From JAJYKN01 sp045403145 (lineage in GTDB: Bacteria; Nitrospirota; UBA9217): a stretch of DNA of 14,997 bases. Shown here piece by piece: positions 6,394 to 13,473 of the stretch. The notes under the pieces were generated by a model. That model searched no databases, was not told the DNA's origin, and saw only the letters and a list, made by a program, of their open reading frames with translations. The position numbers and the translations under genes are program-made. The stretch's first letter is position 1, and the number at the start of each line of letters is the position of its first letter. Location: contig JAXIPA010000044.1 in assembly GCA_045403145.1 (NCBI GenBank), forward strand, positions 1 through 14,997, given 5' to 3'.

Positions 6394-7200
6394 TTACTCC
6401 TTGCAAATATCCTTAAAGAACTGCGTCATGTCCGCCCACGACTCCTTGTCCGCCTTTTCATTGTACGCCAGCGGGAGGTTGTACTTCTTGCCGAGCTCCG
6501 TCGCCTCGGGATTCGTGAAGCTGTGGACGGCGCCGGGATAATTTATGAACTTGAAGTCGGCCTTGGCGTCGGTCATCTCTTTCTTGAACGCCTCGATGGC
6601 CTCGGCCGGGATGAACTTATCGTCAGCGCCGTTGTACACGCGGATTTTTGCCTTTACCTTCCCGGCCTCAGCGGGCTTCACCGCGGACAGGTTGCCATGG
6701 AAGCTCGCAACCGCCTTGAGGTCCGCGCCCTGCCTCGCCATGTTCAGCACGACCGCTCCCCCAAAACAGTAGCCGATGGCCCCGATCCTTGCCGGGTCCA
6801 CGGTCGGCTGCTTCTTCAGGAAATCCTCGGCCGCCTCAAATCGCGCCTTGGCCGTATCGAAGTTCTTCATGACCTCGGAAGAGAACTTGCCCGCATCGTC
6901 GGGGTGCATGGCCTGCTTGCCGTCGCCGTACATGTCCACTGCGAGCGCCGTATATCCAAGTTCGGCCAGCATGCGCACGCGCTTTCTTGCATACTCATTG
7001 TGCCCCCACCATTCGTGGACCACCAGCACACCGGGCCGCTTGCCCTTGACGTCCTCATCATAGGCGAGGTAACCTTTCAAGGTCACGCCGCCCGACGTAT
7101 AATCAACATTCTTTCCGACGACCTTGGCATGCGCGGAGGTCAGGCCCGCTGCCGTTACCAGGAAAAACATACTTGCAAAAAAAATCACAAATCGTTTCAT
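6394..7200 (-). CDS. Exported dienelactone hydrolase family protein
   Basis: A 268-residue alpha/beta hydrolase with a cleavable signal peptide (basic KR, hydrophobic core 4-20, AHA before a likely cut after A25), so it should act outside the cytoplasm. The catalytic set of the DLH family is visible: nucleophile C145 in GYCFGG, acid D193 or D194 in GADDKF, and H226 in AVHSF. The family HEWWG (62-66) and the DMYGDGK segment are also present. Dienelactone hydrolase opens lactone intermediates in chloroaromatic breakdown, but exported homologues are mostly uncharacterised and no aromatic pathway genes are nearby, so the substrate is unknown. AAGGAGG 6 bases before the ATG is an excellent ribosome binding site. 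A promoter with TGCTACAAT lies about 80 bases upstream. Confidence 0.92.
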   Translation of the reverse strand: MKRFVIFFASMFFLVTAAGLTSAHAKVVGKNVDYTSGGVTLKGYLAYDEDVKGKRPGVLVVHEWWGHNEYARKRVRMLAELGYTALAVDMYGDGKQAMHPDDAGKFSSEVMKNFDTAKARFEAAEDFLKKQPTVDPARIGAIGYCFGGAVVLNMARQGADLKAVASFHGNLSAVKPAEAGKVKAKIRVYNGADDKFIPAEAIEAFKKEMTDAKADFKFINYPGAVHSFTNPEATELGKKYNLPLAYNEKADKESWADMTQFFKDICKE

Positions 7201-7277
7201 AAACTGCCTCCTTGATGTTAATTTTTGTGAAACTAAAGGCGCATAGACGCCTCAAGGCATCTTAATGCTTTATTTTA

Positions 7278-7286
7278 ATTGTAGCA
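7278..7286 (-). promoter_or_regulatory. Candidate extended -10 promoter of the hydrolase gene
   Basis: On the minus strand TGCTACAAT fits the extended -10 consensus with one mismatch. No clear -35 was seen. The leader of about 70 bases would contain two weak hairpins: GCAT/ATGC around TAAG, and AGGCG/CGCCT around 7236-7251. Confidence 0.4.
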
Positions 7287-7314
7287 GAAGGGGAAAAAAC
7301 TGATGGGAGGGGTC

Positions 7315-7782
7315 TTACCGGTTTCGTTCCTTTACCACCCGCTCCACTTCGCGCTTCGACTCCTTTGCCCTGATCGTCTCGCGCTTGTCATAGGACTTCT
7401 TGCCTTTCGCGAGCCCGATCAACACCTTGGCCTTGCCGCGCGTAAAATATATCTTGAGCGGGATGAGGGTGAAGCCCTTCTGCGTCATCTTCCAGGTAAG
7501 CTTGCGGATTTCTTCTTTATGAAGCAGGAGCTTGCGCGTGCGGAGCGGCTCGTGGTTCGCCAGGTTGCCCTGGGGATAGGGGCTGATGTTCGCGTTCAGG
7601 AGAAACATCTCCTCGTTCTTCACGATGGCGTAGCTGTCCGTGAGGTTCGCGAGGCCCAGGCGCAGGGACTTCACCTCCGTCCCCTGGAGCGACATCCCGG
7701 CTTCGAGGGTCTCCTCGATGAAGTAGTCGTGGAATGCCTTGCGGTTCGTCGCGACCGCGGTATCTTCTTTTTTTTCGGTCAT
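7315..7782 (-). CDS. smpB: SsrA-binding protein SmpB
   Basis: A 155-residue protein that binds tmRNA and delivers it to stalled ribosomes for trans-translation. Family marks: ATNRKAFHDYFIEE (11-24), GTEVKSLR (34-41), the central RTRKLLLHKEEI (81-92) and YDKRETIRAKE (131-141), leading to the basic C-terminal tail that enters the mRNA channel. Length is typical. The ssrA RNA itself is not in the window. The gene begins 22 bases after the vapC stop, without a strong ribosome binding site, so it may be expressed together with the toxin-antitoxin pair. Confidence 0.97.
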   Translation of the reverse strand: MTEKKEDTAVATNRKAFHDYFIEETLEAGMSLQGTEVKSLRLGLANLTDSYAIVKNEEMFLLNANISPYPQGNLANHEPLRTRKLLLHKEEIRKLTWKMTQKGFTLIPLKIYFTRGKAKVLIGLAKGKKSYDKRETIRAKESKREVERVVKERNR

Positions 7783-7804
7783 GGTTTTATCACTCAGATG
7801 AGGA

Positions 7805-8224
7805 TCAGGGGTGCATCATCTCAATTCCTTCGATGCCCTTGAAATGCTTCCGGTCGAAGGTATAGATGTCCCGAACTCCGGCCGCATTGGCATAGGCGAC
7901 AATCCACGCATCTATAAAATCTATTGTACCATCCCGATAAAGCGCGATGGCCCCAGCAAGGATGGGTTTGTCGCTGACTTCGACTCCGTGCGTCTGCAGG
8001 ATCGCGTTAAGAAGTGGGACGATCTCGCTTCGGTCAAGCTTGTAAAAGCTTTGAAGGACCCAGACCAGTTCCGCGATTACAACGGAAGGGATGATGAGCC
8101 TGACCTCACCCTCCGAGGCCTTGAGCAGAAGGCGTTTGACCTCGTTTGCCTTGGATGGATCATCCTCGGTCAGATAACGGACCAGCAGGTTGGTGTCGAT
8201 GACGGCGCGCTTATGATCATCCAC
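7805..8224 (-). CDS. vapC: VapC-type PIN domain toxin (ribonuclease)
   Basis: A 139-residue PIN domain protein. VapC toxins are Mg-dependent endoribonucleases, usually cutting initiator tRNA, other tRNAs or the rRNA sarcin-ricin loop. The acidic cluster is complete: D10 in IDTNLLVRYL, E52 in VIAELVWVL, D102 and D105 in DFIDAW, and D124 in TFDRKHF. The frame is open further upstream to 8275. The GTG at 8224-8222 is preferred because it gives the normal distance to the first Asp and overlaps the vapB stop by 8 bases, the usual coupled arrangement. The toxin looks intact. The RNA target cannot be read from sequence. Confidence 0.92.
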   Translation of the reverse strand: MDDHKRAVIDTNLLVRYLTEDDPSKANEVKRLLLKASEGEVRLIIPSVVIAELVWVLQSFYKLDRSEIVPLLNAILQTHGVEVSDKPILAGAIALYRDGTIDFIDAWIVAYANAAGVRDIYTFDRKHFKGIEGIEMMHP

Positions 8225-8471
8225 CGCGCTTGCCCGCCTTTCTTCCGACGTACGTTCTGGCCGTTTCCCGGACAACGTCGGCGTCAGCCGGGCGAGCCCG
8301 CCCCTTGAGATACCCTTTATAGTCCAGGAGGGACTCTGCCGGCTTGATCACGAACTTATCATCCTCCTGCTCAAAAACAACCACGCCGCCTTCCCGAAGG
8401 TGAAGCATATCCCGCACTTTTTTGGGGAGCGTAATCTGACCTTTCGATGTGATCTTTGCAGTAACGGTCAT
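8217..8471 (-). CDS. vapB: VapB-type antitoxin with AbrB/MazE fold
   Basis: An 84-residue antitoxin. Residues 1-45 form a SpoVT-AbrB DNA-binding domain (MTVTAKITSKGQITLPKKVR followed by the Gly-rich GG-VVVFEQEDD swapped-hairpin region). Residues 46-84 are the tail expected to wrap the VapC active site. Start and expression are supported by AAGGAGAT 5 bases before the ATG. As in other vapBC operons the antitoxin comes first and should repress its own promoter. A 9-base direct repeat just upstream, which overlaps its ribosome binding site, is a candidate operator. Confidence 0.94.
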   Translation of the reverse strand: MTVTAKITSKGQITLPKKVRDMLHLREGGVVVFEQEDDKFVIKPAESLLDYKGYLKGRARPADADVVRETARTYVGRKAGKRGG

Positions 8472-8479
8472 GGGCTATC

Positions 8480-8507
8480 TCCTTACTTTGCTTATATGTC
8501 CTTACTT
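8480..8507 (-). promoter_or_regulatory. Direct-repeat operator candidate upstream of vapB
   Basis: On the minus strand AAGTAAGGA occurs twice (8507-8499 and 8488-8480), 19 bases apart, close to two helical turns. TATAAG between them could act as a -10. The copy nearer the gene contains part of the vapB ribosome binding site. AbrB-type antitoxins often bind repeats placed like this. Confidence 0.45.
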
Positions 8508-8759
8508 ATGATTGTAACCAATGCCGAAGAAATTTTCAAGCGAAATGAGAGAATAAGTTGGGGCAGGTTTATAAGAGAAAGAGCGTATCATGGGACACGG
8601 CAGAAACATTCATAATAAAAGCTGAGGCAACGGGAACAATGAATTATCAATACGTTGGCGAAAATAGGGTCTTGACGGCGCCACTGAATTTCAATATGTG
8701 CATTCAAAATAACTGATCCGCAAAATCGGAATAGTTATATTGAAAGAAACAACGATCGT
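8508..8759. other. AT-rich gene-free stretch between vapBC and the priA end
   Basis: Only short open frames are present, such as a 35-codon one on the plus strand that includes IVTNAEEIFKRNERISW, with no ribosome binding site. There is no RNA gene, clear repeat or terminator. A poor promoter-like TTATAT occurs near 8735. Base composition is clearly more AT-rich than the flanking genes, which fits non-coding or acquired sequence. Confidence 0.4.
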
Positions 8760-8831
8760 GTGCTCCCGGCCCCCGATGAAATCCTGAAACGCTTTGATTC
8801 CATCATAGAGAAAAAAGGTCCCGCCGCGGCC
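8760..8831 (+). pseudogene. Possible remnant of a tyrosine integrase N-terminus
   Basis: From the GTG at 8760 the plus strand reads LPAPDEILKRF, DSIIEKKG and PAAALHQIYR before the frame becomes the antisense of priA. Its amphipathic, charged composition is coding-like. From memory it resembles the first residues of integron/phage-type integrases, which often begin with P-(S/A)-P-D/E..F..L/I-E-K-x-G-V-P and continue H..YRKWLRYYLDFC. Here the similarity stops at the priA stop codon (8832-8834). If real, it is a scar of a lost mobile element. The match rests on about 28 residues and needs a search. Confidence 0.3.
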
Positions 8832-11006
8832 TTACATCAGATTTACCGGATCGACATCGATAATTACTTTGATCTTCCTGCCGTATTTCTCCTCAACAAT
8901 CTTTCTTCCCTCGAGGGCAAGCGCCCTCATGGCATCGCGTTTTGCCGAGAGCAGAAGCAGCTGAAAACGATACTGGCCGCGGACCCGGAAGATGGGGGCC
9001 GGCGCGGGACCGAGGAGCACGGTGTCTTTCCCTCGCATCCGGCTTCGGATGCGGTCCCGGGCGGTCTTTGCCGCTTCCGCGGCCCGGGCTTCATCAGGAC
9101 TCTTGATCTCGATCTTAATGATGCGGCCGATGGGCGGATAGCCGAGTTGAGAGCGGTAGGCGATCTCTTCGTTGTAGAACCCGTCGTAATCGTGAGTCGT
9201 GCTGTGCCGGATGGAGTAGTGGTTCGCGTTCATGGTCTGGATGACCACCTCGCCTGCGGCATCTCCCCTCCCGGCCCTGCCCGCGGCCTGGGTGATGAGC
9301 TGGAAGGTCTTTTCCGCGGACCGGAAGTCGGGCAGGTTCAACCCGATATCGGCATCGACGACGCCGACGAGAGTCACCGCCGGGAAGTCGTGCCCCTTCG
9401 CAATCATCTGCGTGCCGAGGAGGATATCCACCTCCCGCCGGTCCACCCGCTGCAGGAGGTTGTCACAGGCGTCCCTCCCCTTGACGGAGTCGCTGTCCAT
9501 TCGTATGATGCGCGCTTCGGGAAAAAGCGTCCGCAGCTCTTCCTCAACCCTCTGCGTGCCGGAGCCCAGCAGCTTGAGACCGGCGCCCGAGCAGGCCGCG
9601 CAGGTATCAGGCGGCGCGGTGAAATAGCCGCAGTAGTGGCACTTGAGCTTCTGGTCGGATTTGTGGAACGTGAGCGTGACACTGCAGCTCGGGCACTTTA
9701 TTGCCGCACCACAGTCACGGCAGATGAGCACAGACGAGAACCCCCTGCGGTTCAACAGAAGAAGCGTCTGTTCATTCCTTTCGAGCCGGGCCTTGATGTC
9801 ATCGACGAGTCTCGTCGAGTACAGGGTGTTCTTCGGGAGCGTTTTGACGTCGATGATCAGCACTTCGGGCATGGGGCGATGGTCCACGCGGTTCGCGAGC
9901 CGCAGGTATTGGTATTTGCCCGACTTCGCATTATAGTAGCTCTCAAGCGACGGCGTTGCCGACCCCAGCAGGGCAACTGCGTTCTGAAACTTCGCGCGCA
10001 TGATCGCGACGTCGCGGGCGTGATAGCGGAGACCTTCATCCTGTTTATAGGAATTTTCGTGCTCCTCATCGACGATGATGAGGCCGATTTTTTCGAAGGG
10101 TGCGAACACGGCGGACCGGGCTCCGATGACGACGTCGACCAGGCCGGACCGGATGCGGCGGTACTCGTCAGCCCGCTCGCGGTCCGTGAGCCCGCTGTGC
10201 AGAACCGCCACGCGGCTGCCGAAGCGCTGTCTGAACCTCGATAAAAGCTGCGGGGTGAGCGCGATCTCGGGCGCCAGCACGACGGCGCCCCTGCCGGTCC
10301 CTGCCAGTCTGCCGATGGCCTGGAGGTAGACTTCGGTCTTGCCGCTGCCGGTAACGCCGTGCAGTAAAAACACGCCAAAGGTCCCGGCGGAGACTGCCTC
10401 GCTGATCCTGCGAACCGCCTCGTCCTGCTCGGGCATAAGTTGGGGCGGCAGGCTCGGCGTAAACGCCGCTGTTTCAAGATTCCTGTCAGCGTCCTTTTCG
10501 ATGATCTCCGCCACCCCCGCATCGCACAGTGACTTGATGGTGGTGGAAGAAAATTGCTTCAATTCCTCCATGCTCACGACCTCTTGCTCGCACAGAAGCA
10601 GCAGGAGCTCTCTCTGCTTAGGTCCGCGGACCGCCGCCATGGCGTGGTCCCCCGAGGTAAGGAGCAGGTACTTTTCCATTTTCGGTTTCGCGCGGGAAAC
10701 GGCCCGGGGGACGACCGTTTCAAGGGTCAGGCCGAGGGGATGCATATAGTAGTCGGACATCCAGCGCGCAAGCGAAAGGAGCTCCGGCGCGAGGGGGCAA
10801 TCCATGATAGCGAGGATGGATTTGAGACCGGCCGCCTCGGCCTTATCCAGGAGACCGACGACCGTGCCGGCGAGACGCCTGCTTCCGAAGGGCACGAGAA
10901 CGCGCGAACCCGGTGCGAGTCTGCCCTGCAGCTCTTCCGGCACGCGGTAGTGGAATGTTTTGTGAACAGAGACGCCGACGGCTATATCAGCAACGAGGCC
11001 GGACAT
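8832..11006 (-). CDS. priA: Primosomal protein N' (PriA helicase)
   Basis: A 724-residue superfamily 2 DNA helicase that recognises abandoned forks and D-loops and reloads the replisome. From the ATG at 11006: an N-terminal 3'-end binding domain (IADVAV-like start, KTFHYRVPE, LVPFGSR); Walker A GVTGSGKT at 217-224; DEEH box at 313-316; the GSATPS motif near 347-352; eight zinc-binding cysteines at 429, 432, 438, 441, 456, 459, 469 and 472; and the C-terminal DVDPVNLM typical of the family end. A TTG at 11027 would overlap the nrdR stop and add 7 residues (MIAPPPP). The ATG is preferred because its protein start matches homologues. Neither has a good ribosome binding site, so coupling to nrdR translation is likely. 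Confidence 0.97.
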   Translation of the reverse strand: MSGLVADIAVGVSVHKTFHYRVPEELQGRLAPGSRVLVPFGSRRLAGTVVGLLDKAEAAGLKSILAIMDCPLAPELLSLARWMSDYYMHPLGLTLETVVPRAVSRAKPKMEKYLLLTSGDHAMAAVRGPKQRELLLLLCEQEVVSMEELKQFSSTTIKSLCDAGVAEIIEKDADRNLETAAFTPSLPPQLMPEQDEAVRRISEAVSAGTFGVFLLHGVTGSGKTEVYLQAIGRLAGTGRGAVVLAPEIALTPQLLSRFRQRFGSRVAVLHSGLTDRERADEYRRIRSGLVDVVIGARSAVFAPFEKIGLIIVDEEHENSYKQDEGLRYHARDVAIMRAKFQNAVALLGSATPSLESYYNAKSGKYQYLRLANRVDHRPMPEVLIIDVKTLPKNTLYSTRLVDDIKARLERNEQTLLLLNRRGFSSVLICRDCGAAIKCPSCSVTLTFHKSDQKLKCHYCGYFTAPPDTCAACSGAGLKLLGSGTQRVEEELRTLFPEARIIRMDSDSVKGRDACDNLLQRVDRREVDILLGTQMIAKGHDFPAVTLVGVVDADIGLNLPDFRSAEKTFQLITQAAGRAGRGDAAGEVVIQTMNANHYSIRHSTTHDYDGFYNEEIAYRSQLGYPPIGRIIKIEIKSPDEARAAEAAKTARDRIRSRMRGKDTVLLGPAPAPIFRVRGQYRFQLLLLSAKRDAMRALALEGRKIVEEKYGRKIKVIIDVDPVNLM

Positions 11007-11023
11007 GGGAGGGGGCGGGGCGA

Positions 11024-11575
11024 TCAAGAATCGAGTGTGAACGGCAATTTTTCGGGTTTCTCACTTTTCTCTTCCGGCTTTTTCTGTTTTTCCGCGGCCC
11101 CATCCTTCGCAGCAGACGTTTCCTTGCTGCTCAGGATATCTTTGAGCTCGCTCATGAACTCGTTGATGTCCCGGAAGGACCGGTAGACCGAGGCGAAGCG
11201 CACATAGGCGACCTCGTCCAGCCTGTGCAGGCTCTCCATCACTTCTTCACCCACCATGGTGCTTGGGATCTCCTTCAGGCCCTTTTCCTGGAGCGATTTC
11301 TCGATCTCCTCCACGGACTTTTCGAGCATCTCCATGCTGATGGGCCGCTTTTCGCAGGCCTTTTTGAGGCCGCTCAGGATCTTCTGGCGGTCGAAGGGCT
11401 CGCGCCTGCTGTCCTTCTTAATGACCAGCGGCAGCATTTCCTCGACCCGCTCATAGGTGGTGAACCGGCCCTCGCACTTGAGGCACTCCCGCCTCCGCCG
11501 GATGGACTCGCCTTCCTTCCCCATCCGGGAATCGACGACCTTGTTATCGAGGCTGGTGCAGTAGGGACAGCGCAT
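11024..11575 (-). CDS. nrdR: Transcriptional repressor NrdR with a long charged tail
   Basis: A 183-residue regulator that represses ribonucleotide reductase genes when its ATP-cone senses high dATP. The zinc ribbon has C3, C6, C31 and C34, with RRRRECLKCEGRFTTYER typical of the family. The ATP-cone runs from about residue 49 to 139 (VIKKDSRREPFDRQKILSGL to ASVYRSFRDINEF). Usual family members end near residue 150. Here about 33 extra residues, rich in Lys and Glu (KQKKPEEKSEKPEK), follow and look disordered. The gene lies between dCMP deaminase and priA, so a dNTP-sensing repressor sits among dNTP and replication genes. No NrdR-box-like sequence was recognised in the window. Confidence 0.96.
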   Translation of the reverse strand: MRCPYCTSLDNKVVDSRMGKEGESIRRRRECLKCEGRFTTYERVEEMLPLVIKKDSRREPFDRQKILSGLKKACEKRPISMEMLEKSVEEIEKSLQEKGLKEIPSTMVGEEVMESLHRLDEVAYVRFASVYRSFRDINEFMSELKDILSSKETSAAKDGAAEKQKKPEEKSEKPEKLPFTLDS

Positions 11576-11591
11576 GGGTTTACCGAAGGAA

Positions 11592-11660
11592 GCGGGGAAC
11601 TTAAGAAGTTGAGAAGATAGGCTTCCCCCTCCGCAACTTCACCTCTTCCCAACCTCCCAT
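11592..11660. repeat. Purine/pyrimidine strand-switch repeat in the dCMP deaminase-nrdR gap
   Basis: The plus strand is purine-rich on the left (AAGAAGTTGAGAAGATAGG) and pyrimidine-rich on the right (CAACTTCACCTCTTCCC). GAAGTTG (11605-11611) and CAACTTC (11634-11640) form an inverted repeat, with weaker pairing around it. It fills most of the 87-base gap and would be part of the operon transcript. Confidence 0.5.
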
Positions 11661-11662
11661 CT

Positions 11663-12109
11663 TTATTTTTTATACTGCGTGACCTTGATGCCGGACTCTT
11701 CCAACATTTCCGCGGCCAAAGCGTCAGGGTAGCCGTCTTCGAAGATGATGTGTTTCACGCCCGCGTTGATGATCATCTTGGCGCAGATGCCGCAAGGCTG
11801 GTTGGTGCAGTAGAGGGTGGCGCCGTCGATGTTGGTGCCGTGCTTGGCGGCCTGGATGATTGCGTTCTGCTCGGCGTGCAGGCCGCGGCAGATCTCGTGA
11901 CGCTCGCCGGAGGGAATGCCCATCCGCTCGCGCAGGCACCCGCGGACGACGCAGTGCTCTATCCCCGACGGCGTGCCGTTGTAACCCGTGGCGAGGATGT
12001 TCTTATCCTTCACGACGACCGCCCCCACCTGCCGGCGCAGGCAGGTCGCCCGCTTCTTCACGAGGTGCGCGATCTCCATGAAATATTCGTCCCAACTAGG
12101 TCTTGTCAT
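11663..12109 (-). CDS. Deoxycytidylate (dCMP) deaminase
   Basis: A 148-residue zinc enzyme of the cytidine deaminase fold that converts dCMP to dUMP, the substrate of thymidylate synthase. The zinc ligands and catalytic Glu are visible: H78 and E80 in GLHAEQNAI, and C106 and C109 in PCGIC. The family segments RRQVGAVVVKDKNILATGYNG and GTPSGIEHC are present, and the latter helps distinguish dCMP deaminase (ComEB group) from tRNA or riboflavin deaminases. Length is typical. GAGG about 5 bases before the ATG is the ribosome binding site, and it lies directly beside a large inverted repeat that fills the gap to glyA. It is part of the rpiB-to-priA gene run. Confidence 0.93.
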   Translation of the reverse strand: MTRPSWDEYFMEIAHLVKKRATCLRRQVGAVVVKDKNILATGYNGTPSGIEHCVVRGCLRERMGIPSGERHEICRGLHAEQNAIIQAAKHGTNIDGATLYCTNQPCGICAKMIINAGVKHIIFEDGYPDALAAEMLEESGIKVTQYKK

Positions 12110-12117
12110 AAAACCTC

Positions 12118-12207
12118 AATGCAAAATTCAAATTGCAGAATGCAAATTGCAAATTGCGGATCTCCGGACAATTTGCACTTTGCATTTTTCACTTTGCACT
12201 TTGCAAT
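12118..12207. repeat. Large heptamer-periodic inverted repeat filling the glyA-dCMP deaminase gap
   Basis: The arms are about 39 bases (12118-12156 and 12169-12207) and pair at roughly 32 of 39 positions around a 12-base loop. The innermost 9 bases match perfectly (TGCAAATTG and CAATTTGCA). The right arm is a 7-base tandem repeat: TTTGCAC, TTTGCAT, TTTTCAC, TTTGCAC, TTTGCAA (12172-12206). It runs from next to the dCMP deaminase ribosome binding site to the first base of the glyA stop codon. No T-run follows, so it is not a standard terminator. It may be a mRNA-stabilising or processing hairpin, or a mobile repeat. Confidence 0.85.
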
Positions 12208-13469
12208 CAGCGGGTTCCTGCCGCTGCCTTCTCCATCGCGAACAGGGGATACTTGCTGCAGAACGCCTTCGTCCGGTCCTTGATCGCGGCAAGCTTTTCC
12301 GGGGAATGACCGTTGGCCAGCGTCTCGCAGATCAGGTCGCCGATGATCTTCATCTCGGGCTCGCGCATGCCGCGCGTGGTCACGATCGGCGTGCCCAGCC
12401 GGATGCCGCTCGTGGTCACCGGCGGCTTCTGGTCGTAGGGGATGCTGTTCTTGTTCACCGTGATGCCGGCGGCGTCGAGCGCCGTCTCGGCTTCCCTGCC
12501 GGTGATGTTCTTGGGCGTCAGGTCCACGAGCATGAGGTGATTTTCCGTCGTTCCCGAAACGATGCGGAACCCGTCCTCGGTCAGCCGCTGGGAGAGGGCC
12601 TTCGCGTTCTTCACGACCTGGCGCTGATAGTCCTTGAACTCCGGCTGGAGCGCTTCCTTGAACGCGACGGCCTTTGCCGCGATCACGTGCACGAGCGGCC
12701 CGCCCTGGATGCCGGGGAAGATGACCTTGTCCACGGCCTTGGCGAACCTTTCTTTGCACATGATCATGCCGCCGCGCGGGCCGCGCAGGGTCTTGTGGGT
12801 CGTGGTCGTGACGAAGTCGGCAAAGGGCACCGGGCTCGGGTGCTCTCCTGCGGCCACGAGGCCGGCGATATGGGCGATGTCGGCCATGAGATAGGCCCCG
12901 ACCTTGTCGGCTATGGCGCGAAACCGGGCGAAATCGAGGATGCGGGAATAGGCGCTGTATCCGCACACGATCATCTTCGGTTTGTGTTCAACGGCCAGCC
13001 GCTCCACCTCATCGTAGTCGAGCAGTTCCGTCTTCTTGTCCACGCCGTAGGAGAATGATTTATAGAGCGTGCCCGAGAAGCTTACGCTTGCCCCGTGGGT
13101 GAGATGCCCGCCGTGAGGAAGCCCCATGCCGAGGATCGTGTCCCCGGGCTGGAGCACGCTCATGTACACGGCCATGTTCGCCGAAGACCCGGAGTGGGGC
13201 TGGACGTTCACGTGCTCGGCGCCGAAGATTTGCTTCGCGCGCTCGATCGCGAGCAATTCCACCTGGTCCGCGAACTCGCACCCCCCGTAGTAACGCCGGT
13301 TCGGATACCCCTCGGCGTACTTGTTGGTGAGCACCGAGCCCTGCGCTTCGAGCACGGCATGGCTCACGTAATTTTCCGACGCGATGAGGACGATCTTGGT
13401 GAGTTCCCGCTCCTCTTCTCCCTTGATCGCGTTGTAGACTTCGAGGTCCGCCGCTTTGAGTTCTGACAT
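12207..13469 (-). CDS. glyA: Serine hydroxymethyltransferase
   Basis: A 420-residue PLP enzyme that converts serine and tetrahydrofolate to glycine and 5,10-methylene-THF, the main one-carbon source for thymidylate and purines. Family marks: IASENYVSHAVLEAQGSVLTNKYAEGYPNRRYYGG (29-63), HSGSSANMAVY (92-102), DIAHIAGLVAAGEHPSP (197-213), and the PLP lysine K226 in TTTTHKTLRGPRGG. Length is typical. It starts 4 bases after the rpiB stop, and AAAGGA within the end of rpiB serves as its ribosome binding site, so the two are translationally coupled. The gene order rpiB-glyA-nrdR recurs in several Nitrospirota and deltaproteobacterial-type genomes as far as I recall. No glycine riboswitch is possible in a 4-base gap. 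Confidence 0.98.
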   Translation of the reverse strand: MSELKAADLEVYNAIKGEEERELTKIVLIASENYVSHAVLEAQGSVLTNKYAEGYPNRRYYGGCEFADQVELLAIERAKQIFGAEHVNVQPHSGSSANMAVYMSVLQPGDTILGMGLPHGGHLTHGASVSFSGTLYKSFSYGVDKKTELLDYDEVERLAVEHKPKMIVCGYSAYSRILDFARFRAIADKVGAYLMADIAHIAGLVAAGEHPSPVPFADFVTTTTHKTLRGPRGGMIMCKERFAKAVDKVIFPGIQGGPLVHVIAAKAVAFKEALQPEFKDYQRQVVKNAKALSQRLTEDGFRIVSGTTENHLMLVDLTPKNITGREAETALDAAGITVNKNSIPYDQKPPVTTSGIRLGTPIVTTRGMREPEMKIIGDLICETLANGHSPEKLAAIKDRTKAFCSKYPLFAMEKAAAGTR

Positions 13470-13473
13470 GCTG

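Noticed and set aside
7201..7314. tmRNA (ssrA) next to smpB
   Set aside because: The gap is only 114 bases and lacks a tRNA-like end. No ssrA sequence was seen elsewhere in the window.
8850..10244. Long plus-strand open frame opposite priA
   Set aside because: Beyond the first codons it is antisense to conserved PriA motifs and has no recognisable domain. Only the part before the priA stop is considered as a possible remnant.
12118..12207. CRISPR array or Rho-independent terminator at the TTTGCA repeats
   Set aside because: Units are 7 bases without spacers, and no T-run follows the hairpin on the transcribed strand.
13470..13473. Glycine riboswitch upstream of glyA
   Set aside because: Only 4 bases separate rpiB and glyA, and no riboswitch-like sequence precedes rpiB.
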